This document shows positions 57,434 to 64,000 of a DNA stretch of 64,000 nt, in pieces; the stretch's first letter is position 1; the number at the start of each line of letters is the position of its first letter. Under the pieces are notes generated by a model. That model ran no database searches, was not told where the DNA came from, and saw only the letters and a program-made list of their open reading frames with translations. Source of the stretch: Streptomyces pinistramenti. GTDB taxonomy: Bacteria; Actinomycetota; Actinomycetes; Streptomycetales; Streptomycetaceae. A program made the translations under genes and the position numbers. The DNA lies in NCBI RefSeq assembly GCF_020564935.1, contig NZ_JAJCXB010000004.1, positions 177,850 through 241,849 of the forward strand, in the 5' to 3' direction.

Positions 57434-58141
57434 ATGCAGGGGTGGGAATTGCTGGAGCCGGTTCGGGAGTCGACGAAGCGGTTTGTCGGCACAGTTTCGG
57501 GGCTGACGGAGAGAGACGTGCGCGGGCCGAGCCTGGTGCCGCCGTGGACGCGGGGGCACGTCATCACGCATGTGGCCCGTGCGGCGGACAGCCTGTGCCG
57601 GCTCCTGGAATGGGCGCGTACCGGGGTGGAGACGCCGCAGTACGCGAGCATGGACGCGCGCGCCGCCGAGATCGAGGACGGGGCGCGGCGGCCGGTGGCC
57701 GTGCTGGTCGACGACGTCGTGGAGAGCGCCGCGCGGTTCGACGCCGCGGTGCGTGCGCTGCCGGGACCGGCATGGCTGCGCCACGTGCGGCCGCGTACGG
57801 GCGAGCTGTGTTCGCCCGAGCGTCTGGTGGCGATGCGGCTGCGGGAACTCGAAGTGCATCACGCGGACCTGGCGGCCGGGTACACGTTCGCCGATGTGCC
57901 GGAGCCGGCCGCGCGCTGGATCATCGATGACATCGTCGCCGCCCAGGCCCGGCGGGACGGTACGCAGGCGCTGCGTATCGAGGCCACCGATGCCGGGCTG
58001 GTCCGTGAGTGGGGCACCGGCGGCCCGGTGGTCAGCGGACCCCTGGCGGGGCTGCTGGCGTGGCTCAGCGGGCGGGCGGCCGGGGAGTCGTCGGCCGTCT
58101 CCGGGGCCGAGGGGATTCCCGAGGCTCCCTACTGGATCTGA
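57434..58141 (+). CDS. Mycothiol-dependent maleylpyruvate isomerase-family protein
   Basis: A 235-residue DinB-fold protein. The N-terminal domain (ESTKRFVGTVSGLTERDVRGPSLVPPWTRGHVITHVARAADSLCRLL) carries the family GHxxxH-like metal site, and RLRELEVHHADLAAGY supplies the third histidine; the C-terminal domain is short. Members use mycothiol for isomerisation or transfer reactions; the substrate is unknown. ATG 57434 with GGGAGG upstream is preferred over the in-frame start at 57398. It lies between the pigment genes and the thioredoxin gene. Confidence 0.88.
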   Translation: MQGWELLEPVRESTKRFVGTVSGLTERDVRGPSLVPPWTRGHVITHVARAADSLCRLLEWARTGVETPQYASMDARAAEIEDGARRPVAVLVDDVVESAARFDAAVRALPGPAWLRHVRPRTGELCSPERLVAMRLRELEVHHADLAAGYTFADVPEPAARWIIDDIVAAQARRDGTQALRIEATDAGLVREWGTGGPVVSGPLAGLLAWLSGRAAGESSAVSGAEGIPEAPYWI

Positions 58142-58261
58142 GGAGCGGCCGGGGGTCCGGGAGGGCGCTCGGGCGGGTGTTTCCCGACGTGTGGTTTCGC
58201 ACCCGATCGGGATGTCTAGGACGGCGTGCGGTGGGCAGGGGAGCGGGACGGTCCGGTCTGC

Positions 58262-58287
58262 GGAATACGTCGCGGGTTGATCTCGTT
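58262..58287 (+). promoter_or_regulatory. Sigma-R promoter (GGAAT-N18-GTT)
   Basis: GGAAT at 58262-58266, exactly 18 bases, then GTT at 58285-58287. This matches the published consensus of the Streptomyces disulfide-stress sigma factor SigR, 58 bases before the thioredoxin start codon. Thioredoxin genes are classic SigR targets, so sequence and context agree. Confidence 0.88.
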
Positions 58288-58344
58288 GCCGCAGCTGGAC
58301 ACCGACTGGACATTTCTCGACAGACCGGAAGCAGGGAAGCACGC

Positions 58345-58728
58345 ATGAGCACGGTAGAGCTCACCAAGGAAAACTTCGACGAGATCGTCTCCGGCAACGA
58401 TTTCGTCCTGATCGACTTCTGGGCCGAGTGGTGCGGCCCGTGCAAGCAGTTCGGCCCGGTCTTCGAGCGGTCGTCCGACAAGCACGACGACCTGGTCTTC
58501 GCCAAGATCGACACGGAGGCGCAGCCCGAGCTGGCCTCCGCGTTCCAGATCCAGTCGATCCCGACGCTGATGATCGTCCGTGACAACATCGCCGTGTTCG
58601 CCCAGCCGGGTGCGCTGCCGGAGGCCGCCCTGGAGGACGTCATCGGCCAGGCCCGCGGCCTGGACATGGACGAGGTCCGCGCATCGGTCGCCGAGGCCCA
58701 GAAGGACGAGCAGGCGCAGGGCGAGTGA
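58345..58728 (+). CDS. Thioredoxin
   Basis: Cytoplasmic disulfide reductase of 127 residues with the canonical WCGPC active site (FWAEWCGPCKQFGPVFE, near residue 33) and cis-proline in IQSIPTLMIV. It carries about 20 extra acidic, Gln/Glu-rich residues at the C-terminus (DMDEVRASVAEAQKDEQAQGE, after the usual end of the fold). It is driven by a SigR-type promoter at 58262. The histidine phosphatase start overlaps its stop (GTGA). It keeps proteins reduced, with thioredoxin reductase encoded elsewhere. Confidence 0.95.
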   Translation: MSTVELTKENFDEIVSGNDFVLIDFWAEWCGPCKQFGPVFERSSDKHDDLVFAKIDTEAQPELASAFQIQSIPTLMIVRDNIAVFAQPGALPEAALEDVIGQARGLDMDEVRASVAEAQKDEQAQGE

Positions 58729-59321
58729 GCGAGCTGCTGCTGATCCGGCACGGCGAGACCGAGTGGAGCCGGACGGGACGTCACACCAGCTGGACCGACC
58801 TGCCGCTCACCGCCGACGGCGAGGAGCAGGCCCGCGCCCTGCGGCCGCTCCTCGCCGGCCGGAAGATCGCGCATGTCTACGCCAGTCCGATGGCGCGGGC
58901 GCTGCGCACCGCCGAGCTGGCGGGCCTCGCCCGGCCCGAGATCGACGACGGCCTGCGGGAATGGGACTACGGCGGCTACGAGGGCATCTCCACCCCCGAC
59001 ATCCACCGTGACAGGCCCGACTGGTTCCTCTTCACCCACGGCGCCGTCCCCGGGCCCGCCGGGCACCCCGGGGAGTCCCCCGAGGAGGTCGGCTCCCGCG
59101 CCGACGGGGTGCTGGGGCGGATCGCGCCGCAGCTGGCCGCGGACGAGGGGGACGTGGCGCTGGTCGCCCATGCCCACTTCCTGCGGGTGCTGACCGCCCG
59201 CAGGCTGGGGCTTCCGGCCGCCGGCGGCGCGCTGTTCACGTTCGAGACCGGGGCGGTCGGCGTCCTGGGGACCGAACACGGCCGCCCTGCCGTGGTGGCC
59301 TGGAACACCCGGACGCCGTAG
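58725..59321 (+). CDS. Histidine phosphatase (phosphoglycerate mutase-like)
   Basis: A 198-residue enzyme of the branch 1 histidine acid phosphatase superfamily. The catalytic RHGETEWS motif is at residue 8, YASPMARALRTAEL near 50, the acid residue in REWDYGGYEG near 80, and the second histidine in VALVAHAHFLRVL near 150. GTG 58725 overlaps the thioredoxin stop by four bases, so the pair is co-translated and should share SigR control. The substrate is likely a small phosphomonoester; glycolytic mutase activity is unlikely at this size and context. Confidence 0.93.
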   Translation: MSELLLIRHGETEWSRTGRHTSWTDLPLTADGEEQARALRPLLAGRKIAHVYASPMARALRTAELAGLARPEIDDGLREWDYGGYEGISTPDIHRDRPDWFLFTHGAVPGPAGHPGESPEEVGSRADGVLGRIAPQLAADEGDVALVAHAHFLRVLTARRLGLPAAGGALFTFETGAVGVLGTEHGRPAVVAWNTRTP

Positions 59322-59353
59322 GGGCACCGGGCGGGCCGCGCCCGCCCGCGTGG

Positions 59354-60385
59354 CTACGGAGCCATCGAATCGAGGTGCAGGGGTTCCACCTTGCCCTCGA
59401 TCATGGCGCCCAGCCCCTGGACGGCACAGGTGTCGGGGCGGTCGGCGATGTGTACCGGCATCGTGGTGGCCTGGCGGATCATCGACTCCAGGCCGGGGAT
59501 GAGGGCGCTGCCGCCGGCGAGCATGATGCCACGCTCCCCGAGGTCGGCGACCAGATCCGGCGGGCAGCGCCGCAGCACCGCTCCGATGGCGTCGAGAATG
59601 GCGGTGAGCGGGGTGGCGATGGCGCGCCTGACCCGCTCCGTGTCCACCTGCACGGACCGCGCCAGGCCGCTGATCACGTCGCGGCCGTGCACCTCCGTCG
59701 AGCCCGGGGCGAGCCCACCGGTGCTGGAGAGCATCAGATGCAGCGGGCGGACGGACTGCCCAGGGAGCATCAACTCGTGGTGCAGGCGCAGGTGCTGCAC
59801 CACCGCGTGGTCGATGGCGTTGCCGCCGACCGGCACCGATTCGGCCGCCACGATCGAGCCGAGCGAGAGCACCGCGATCTGCGTGGTGCCCGCGCCGCAC
59901 ACCACGACCATGGTCGCCTCGGGTTGTTCCACGGGCAGGCCGCAGCCGACCGCGGCGGCGACCAGCGTGTCCACCAGCTCGACGCGCCGCGCCCCGAGAC
60001 CGCTCAGCGTCTCCACGGCGGCCCGCTGCGCCAGCGGCTCGCTGCCGTACGGCTGGCAGACCGCCGCCCGCATCGTGGGCCGGCGCCGCCAGGTCTTGCG
60101 CAGCTTGTCGCCGACCAGTTGCCGCAGCAGCCGCTGGGCCATGTCGATGTCCACCACCGTGCCGTTCGCCACCGGGTACACCACGCGGATGTAGTCCGGC
60201 GTACGCCCGTCCATCACGGCGGCGTCGGCGCCGACGGCCAGCAGCGCGCCGGTACGGATGTTCACGGCGGCGACGGTCGGCTCGTCGACGATCAGCCCCT
60301 GGTTCTTGACGTACACCCTGGTCCGGGCCGCTCCGAGGTCGACGGCCACCGAGCAACGGCGCAATTGGGCGAGGCTTATGGTCAT
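59354..60385 (-). CDS. MreB/Mbl-like actin homologue, divergent
   Basis: An actin-fold protein of 343 residues. ATG 60385 has GGAGG upstream; the longer frame to 60712 has no support. MreB landmarks are recognisable but degraded: phosphate-1 reads VDLGAARTRVYVKNQGLIVDEPTVAAVN (usual GTANT), and phosphate-2 reads VVVCGAGTTQIAV (usual DIGGGTT). The GRDVISGLARSVQV segment and adenosine motif IMLAGGSALIPGLE remain. This is the Mbl-type protein of Streptomyces, involved in spore-wall rather than vegetative elongation. The loss of the phosphate-2 aspartate suggests altered nucleotide hydrolysis. It is downstream of the methyltransferase operon, 161 bases away. Confidence 0.9.
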   Translation of the reverse strand: MTISLAQLRRCSVAVDLGAARTRVYVKNQGLIVDEPTVAAVNIRTGALLAVGADAAVMDGRTPDYIRVVYPVANGTVVDIDMAQRLLRQLVGDKLRKTWRRRPTMRAAVCQPYGSEPLAQRAAVETLSGLGARRVELVDTLVAAAVGCGLPVEQPEATMVVVCGAGTTQIAVLSLGSIVAAESVPVGGNAIDHAVVQHLRLHHELMLPGQSVRPLHLMLSSTGGLAPGSTEVHGRDVISGLARSVQVDTERVRRAIATPLTAILDAIGAVLRRCPPDLVADLGERGIMLAGGSALIPGLESMIRQATTMPVHIADRPDTCAVQGLGAMIEGKVEPLHLDSMAP

Positions 60386-60546
60386 GGAAGTTTCCTCCCC
60401 TGTGGGCCGGTATGGGTGGAGCGTTCGCAAGGACCACTCATCGCCATCCTGTGGGGGCGGGTGCTCAGCTGCCCGCTGGAGAGGTCCGGTCGGGGGACGG
60501 GTGCGGGGGCGGGGACCGGCAGGTGGGGAGAGGCGCCGGACGCCGG

Positions 60547-61167
60547 TCAGTTGAGGTGGCGCTGGAGCAGTCCCCAGGTGAACTCCAGCACGATGTCGTG
60601 GAGTTCGCCCGCCGGGTCGGGGACCGTGCAGCCCAGACGCCACCGGGTGGGTGCGCTGCCCTCCATCGGGCGGGCCGGGGCGAAGGCGCGGGCCGCCTCG
60701 TCGACCGTGCACGACCAGAGCGTGAGGTCGGCGGTGGTGCGCAGGTCAGGGGCCGGGGCACCGGGGGCGCGTACGAGCCAGGCGTTCCAGACGGCGCCGC
60801 CCGGCGCGGTGAGGACCTCGAAGCGCAGGTCCGGCCAGAGCGGCACGGGCCAGAGCAGCGCCTCGCAGGTCAGGTCGCCGATGCGGCGGGTGGCGACGGA
60901 TTCGGGGGCGCCGAGCAGGGCGCGGTAGGGCTGGACACCGCCGCGGGCCCGGGGCGCGTGCATCCGGGCCTGCCAGCGGCGGTTGGCCTCGCGCAGATCC
61001 GCGCGGGAGACCCCCAGTTCGCGCAGCGCCTCCTCGACGGCGCCCGGCTGGTGGTCGGCCATCCGGCGCAGCAGAACGAGCTGGAAGGCGAGGGGTCCTG
61101 GCAGGTCGGCAGGGGTGCCGGGGCCGTGCGGAGGGTCGTTGTCAGTGGTGGGGTTCATGATGGACAT
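60547..61167 (-). CDS. Uncharacterised actinobacterial protein
   Basis: A 206-residue protein that I do not recognise. It is probably soluble and globular (AFQLVLLRRMADHQPGAVEEALRELGVSRADLREANRRWQARMH, then a beta-rich half with FEVLTAPGGAVWNAWLVRAPG and VLEFTWGLLQRHL at the end). The start may be 61167 or the ATG at 61158; both lie inside the FkbM gene, whose stop is at 61142, so the two are translationally coupled. It is the last gene of the five-gene operon. Conservation with the operon would suggest a partner role. Confidence 0.75.
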   Translation of the reverse strand: MSIMNPTTDNDPPHGPGTPADLPGPLAFQLVLLRRMADHQPGAVEEALRELGVSRADLREANRRWQARMHAPRARGGVQPYRALLGAPESVATRRIGDLTCEALLWPVPLWPDLRFEVLTAPGGAVWNAWLVRAPGAPAPDLRTTADLTLWSCTVDEAARAFAPARPMEGSAPTRWRLGCTVPDPAGELHDIVLEFTWGLLQRHLN

Positions 61168-61951
61168 GGTCGTGGACGGTGGGGGTGCCGGGGGGTCCGG
61201 GGCGGTCGCCGTCGGGGAGGAACAGCACGGAATTGACGTAGCGGCGGTGCGGCGCGAGGGAGCGGCGCAGCAGGCCGTGTTCGGCGACGTGGGAGGTGCG
61301 GGACTGATGAGCGGGCAGATCGAAGTCGGCCAGTGGGGTCCAGTGGTCGTGCGGCAGGACCCAGCCGCGATAGCCGCGGGCCGCCGTCCAGTCCAGAACC
61401 GGCGTCAGTGGCTGGATGCGGGACTCCAACTCGACGAAGAGCGCCGGGTGTTCCCGCGCGATGGTCTCCGCTGCCCCGCGCAGCACCGCGAGTTCCGCGC
61501 CGTCCACATCGATCTTGATGACGGTGACCTCGGAAAGGCTCAGCGCATCGAGGGGGAGGCAGGGCACGTCCAGGGTGGTGCGGTGCAGTTCGCGGCGTAC
61601 GAGCGAGGAGACCCCGCGGTCGCCGCGCCCGCCGGGCGGCAGCCAGAGCGTGGCGCAGCCCGCGTGGTCGGTGGCGGCGGCGGGCACGACATCGACGTGC
61701 GGCGGGGTGACGGAGGCGATCAGCCGGGCCAGGTGGGGGACGGGCTCCAGGGTCACGACCCGTTGCGCGCGCCGCGCCAGCCGTCGTGTCCAGGGGCCGT
61801 ACCAGCCGCCGACGTCGACGGCGGTGCCGCCGCGGGGGCAGAAGTCGGCCAGCCGCCGCAGCTCGGGTTCGAAACGGGGATAGAGACCGGCGGCCACGGC
61901 CGATACGAATCGGGGCGGCAGCCGCGGGCCGAGCCGGGCGGCGAGCGTCAC
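61142..61951 (-). CDS. FkbM-family methyltransferase
   Basis: SAM-dependent methyltransferase of 269 residues from a GTG at 61951. Motif I is TAVDVGGWYGPWTRRLARR (near residue 45), motif II VVTLEPVPHLARL, and the FkbM signature VTVIKIDVDGAELAVLRGA near residue 145. It ends with a His-rich tail (VHDHVHHEPHH). FkbM enzymes O-methylate sugars, lipids or natural products. The start shares four bases with the stop of the Trm112-like gene. The substrate is unknown; the neighbouring permease and second methyltransferase suggest a glycan or envelope lipid. Confidence 0.9.
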   Translation of the reverse strand: MTLAARLGPRLPPRFVSAVAAGLYPRFEPELRRLADFCPRGGTAVDVGGWYGPWTRRLARRAQRVVTLEPVPHLARLIASVTPPHVDVVPAAATDHAGCATLWLPPGGRGDRGVSSLVRRELHRTTLDVPCLPLDALSLSEVTVIKIDVDGAELAVLRGAAETIAREHPALFVELESRIQPLTPVLDWTAARGYRGWVLPHDHWTPLADFDLPAHQSRTSHVAEHGLLRRSLAPHRRYVNSVLFLPDGDRPGPPGTPTVHDHVHHEPHH

Positions 61952-62187
61952 GAGCCTGCCTCCTGGTCGGCGGCGGGAGTGGGCGCCAGGCGCCGGAGGA
62001 TACCGGCGTGTTCCGCGTCGGTGACCTCCTCGCCCGATACGGGGAGGAGCTGGGGGATGCCGTCCAGGATCGGGTAGCGGCGGCGCAGCCGGGGGTTGTA
62101 GAGGGCGGCGCCGTCGGCGAGCAGGGACAGCGGGCCCTTGTCGAGCGGGCAGGCGAGGAGCGTCAGCAGCGGGTCATCGGGGGTCAT
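61948..62187 (-). CDS. Trm112-like small protein
   Basis: A 79-residue Trm112/YcaR family protein (LLTLLACPLDKGPLSLLADGAALYNPRLRRRYPILDGIPQLLP). Trm112 proteins bind and activate methyltransferases. Actinobacterial members often keep only the first cysteine, as here (ACPLDKG), so a zinc site of four cysteines is absent. It overlaps the permease gene by 14 bases and the FkbM gene by four. Its place between two methyltransferases suggests it activates one of them. Confidence 0.88.
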   Translation of the reverse strand: MTPDDPLLTLLACPLDKGPLSLLADGAALYNPRLRRRYPILDGIPQLLPVSGEEVTDAEHAGILRRLAPTPAADQEAGS

Positions 62188-63133
62188 GGCTCAACTCCGG
62201 TGTTCCGGTGGGGGGTTGGTGGTCGTCTGGAGTGTCCGGGGGGTGTGGGACGGGGGTGTCGTGGCGGGGCAGGGCGAGCAGGACGGACAGGGCGACGGCG
62301 GTGCCGCCCAGGCGCAGCGCGAGCCGTACGGGATCGGCCGGCAGCGGTTCGCCGAACGCGACGGTGCCGCAGGCCACGGTGAAGACGCAGGTGACGGTGG
62401 TGCAGACGGGGACGATGAGGGAGGCACGGCAGCGTTGCAGCGCGGTCTGGGACAGCACGAGACCGGTGGCTCCGGTGAACAGGAGGAGATACGGATAGGG
62501 CGAGCGCAGCAGCCCGACGGCGGCCCCCGGCAGGTCGCGGGAGGCCAGCAGGCCGGAGACGCCCTTGATGGCCAGTGAGCTGACGCCGTAGAGCAGGCCG
62601 ACGGCCACGCCGTAGGGGACGCCGGCGGTGGGCAGCCGGTGGCGGCGCCGGGCCCGTCGTTCCGCCGAGCGGTAGAGCAGCAGCCCGGCCGCCAGGGACG
62701 GTACGGCGAGGGCGAGCAGGGTGCCGGGCGGTGCGGTGCGGGCGATGGTATCGGCGTCGCCGCCCCGCAGAGAGGCGACGACCATCACCAGCGCGACGAG
62801 GATCGCCACGATGCCCTGCCGCTCCCGCCCGCTGGTCCGTTCGCCCAGCACCACGGACGACAGCAGAAGCAGCAGAACGAGCCCGGAGACGAACAGGCCC
62901 TGGGCCGCGGCGAGGGGGAGGGCGCGGTAGACGGCGAGTTGGGCGGCGAAGCCGGCGGCCAGGGAGAGGGCGCCACCGATCCACAGGGGACTGCCGAGGA
63001 GGTGGCGTACGACCCGGGCGGGCTGCCGGGTGCTCAGGGCGGGCAGCGCGGACAGGGCGCGTTTCTCCAGTACGAAGCCGGTGCTGTACAGGACGTTGGC
63101 GAGCAGCGCGGACGCCACGCCCCACCACAGCAT
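62174..63133 (-). CDS. EamA/DMT-family membrane transporter
   Basis: A 10-helix membrane protein of 319 residues. ATG 63133 is preferred, with AAGGGAG upstream and four bases after the preceding stop; an in-frame start at 63160 would overlap. Two homologous halves are visible: the first begins VASALLANVLYSTGFVLEKRALSAL, and the second contains GLLYGVSSLAIKGVSGL with LVLSQTALQRCRASLIVPV. The pattern is like NIPA/EamA-type drug/metabolite transporters, which export amino acids, nucleotides or lipid-linked sugars. In this operon, export or flipping of a methylated product is conceivable. Confidence 0.86.
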   Translation of the reverse strand: MLWWGVASALLANVLYSTGFVLEKRALSALPALSTRQPARVVRHLLGSPLWIGGALSLAAGFAAQLAVYRALPLAAAQGLFVSGLVLLLLLSSVVLGERTSGRERQGIVAILVALVMVVASLRGGDADTIARTAPPGTLLALAVPSLAAGLLLYRSAERRARRRHRLPTAGVPYGVAVGLLYGVSSLAIKGVSGLLASRDLPGAAVGLLRSPYPYLLLFTGATGLVLSQTALQRCRASLIVPVCTTVTCVFTVACGTVAFGEPLPADPVRLALRLGGTAVALSVLLALPRHDTPVPHPPDTPDDHQPPTGTPELSHDPR

Positions 63134-63137
63134 CGCC

Positions 63138-63947
63138 CTACTCCCTTCTCCGCCGGGCATGGACGAGCAGGATCGAGGCCAGGGACGGGAGGTGGCAGGC
63201 GGCGCGGTCGAGGGGGCGCAGCGGGCGCGGCACGTCGTGGTACGGAGCCCCGGCGATCCGTACGACGTCGAAGCCGGAGGAGGTGAGGAAGCCGCGGAGC
63301 GCGCGGGCGGTGTAGAGGCGCAGATGGCCGACCACCTGGCTGCCCGGCCTGCCGTGAATACCGCGCAGGCTCACTTCGGAGAAGACGGGCTGGACTCCGG
63401 CGAGCAGCAGACCGCGGTTGTACCAGGCGGCGAGGTTGGGGGTGGAGAGCATCAGATGGCCGCCGGGGCGCAGGACCCGGTGCAGTTCGTCCAGGGCCGC
63501 GTCGGGGTCGACGAGATGTTCGACGACCTCGCTGAAGAGCACCGCGTCTGCGGAGCCGGCCGCGAACGGCAGGCCGCCGTCGGTCAGTTCGCCGCGTACG
63601 GCATGCGGGATGCGGTGCGCGGCGCGGCGCAGCGCGTCCTGCGACCAGTCGACGCCGACGAGCCGGTGACCGGCCAGCACCTGCGTGGCGGTGGCCGCCG
63701 CGGTGCCGTCGCCGCAGCCGATGTCCAGGACGGTGGCCGCCGTGCCGCCGCGCACCGGGCCCAGCGCGCGGGCCAGCAGCCGTGCCTGTTTGAGGCTGCG
63801 GGCGTCACCGGAGGCGACGGGCACGTCCGGGTTCTCGTAGAAGTCCCGGAGAGAGGACGGGGGTTGGTGAGGTGAGGGGGGAGGGGGTGCGGGTGCAGGT
63901 GAGAGCGAGGGGGGTGACGCCGGTGGCGTGGCCGGGGGGGGGGTCAT
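63138..63947 (-). CDS. Class I SAM-dependent methyltransferase
   Basis: A 269-residue Methyltransf_11-type enzyme with a Pro/Ser-rich first 35 residues. Motif I is ATVLDIGCGDGTAAATATQVL (near residue 72), motif II GVDWSQDALRRA, and the post-motifs AVLFSEVVEHLVDPDAALDELHRVLRPGGHLMLSTPN. This UbiE/UbiG-like layout is common for small-molecule or glycan-linked C- and O-methylation. ATG 63947 has AAGGAG upstream. First gene of the operon running to 60547; no supported feature lies in the 53 bases after it. Confidence 0.93.
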   Translation of the reverse strand: MTPPPATPPASPPSLSPAPAPPPPSPHQPPSSLRDFYENPDVPVASGDARSLKQARLLARALGPVRGGTAATVLDIGCGDGTAAATATQVLAGHRLVGVDWSQDALRRAAHRIPHAVRGELTDGGLPFAAGSADAVLFSEVVEHLVDPDAALDELHRVLRPGGHLMLSTPNLAAWYNRGLLLAGVQPVFSEVSLRGIHGRPGSQVVGHLRLYTARALRGFLTSSGFDVVRIAGAPYHDVPRPLRPLDRAACHLPSLASILLVHARRRRE

Positions 63948-64000
63948 GGGGCGTCTCCTTCCTGGGCCTGTGGTGGGGGGGGCGGGCCGGGAGGGGGCGG

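Overview
The window is high-GC actinobacterial DNA, almost certainly from a Streptomyces chromosome. The signs are strong third-position GC bias, frequent GTG and TTG starts behind GGAGG-type ribosome binding sites, a sigma-R-type promoter, a group 2 Hrd sigma factor, a THN-synthase pigment locus, a sugar ABC importer without its own ATPase, and neighbours that, from memory, form a core Streptomyces neighbourhood (glyS, dus, ppdK, dgt, dnaG, hrdA, mbl-like gene).

Layout. 0-4 kb: the 3' part of glyS, a small membrane protein and a two-component pair. 4-10 kb: a regulatory and efflux stretch with a TetR regulator, an aldo/keto reductase, an MFS gene broken by two frameshifts, a divergent XRE/MmyB regulator and a DHA2 MFS pump, with several clear operator-like repeats. 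10-16 kb: dihydrouridine synthase, glutathionyl-hydroquinone reductase and pyruvate phosphate dikinase. 16-24.7 kb: an ArsR-like regulator, a TauD-type dioxygenase with a possible short leader ORF, a sugar ABC importer operon, a PrmC-like methyltransferase, an SDR and an ArsR/SRPBCC pair. 24.8-25.5 kb: a graveyard holding nirBD remnants joined to a LuxR-regulator remnant. 25.5-34 kb: a glycoside-hydrolase-like lipoprotein, a complete IS5-type insertion sequence, an M20 amidohydrolase with an MHS-type transporter, a TSUP permease, a broken O-methyltransferase and a cupin. 34.3-38.5 kb: a 15-copy GCCAA microsatellite, cutA, a secreted protease, a YdcF-like protein, a gamma-glutamylcyclotransferase-like protein and an adenosine/adenine deaminase. 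38.6-46.5 kb: a sirohydrochlorin-chelatase remnant, dgt, a ferredoxin-reductase-like flavoprotein, a threonine dehydratase, dnaG and hrdA. 46.5-49 kb: a sugar kinase, a small membrane-anchored protein, two tRNA-Asn genes and a CAT-anticodon tRNA.

49-57.2 kb looks like an accessory island anchored at the CAT tRNA. It starts with a truncated tyrosine integrase carrying an amber codon, followed by a second secreted protease, a P450 whose ExxR motif is replaced, a DUF1259 protein, a CYP158-like P450 and rppA (1,3,6,8-tetrahydroxynaphthalene synthase). The last two make a credible melanin or flaviolin-type pigment route. 57.4-64 kb returns to core-like genes: a mycothiol-dependent isomerase-like protein, thioredoxin under a perfect sigma-R promoter with a histidine phosphatase, a divergent MreB-like protein, and a tightly overlapping minus-strand operon of methyltransferase, EamA permease, Trm112-like protein, FkbM methyltransferase and an unknown protein.

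Three themes stand out. First, selective decay: nitrite reductase and a siroheme-pathway chelatase are both remnants, as are an integrase, an MFS pump and an O-methyltransferase. Second, the completeness of the insertion sequence, with inverted repeats, target duplication and frameshift heptamer all visible. Third, the unstudied five-gene methyltransferase/Trm112/permease operon next to the degenerate MreB homologue.
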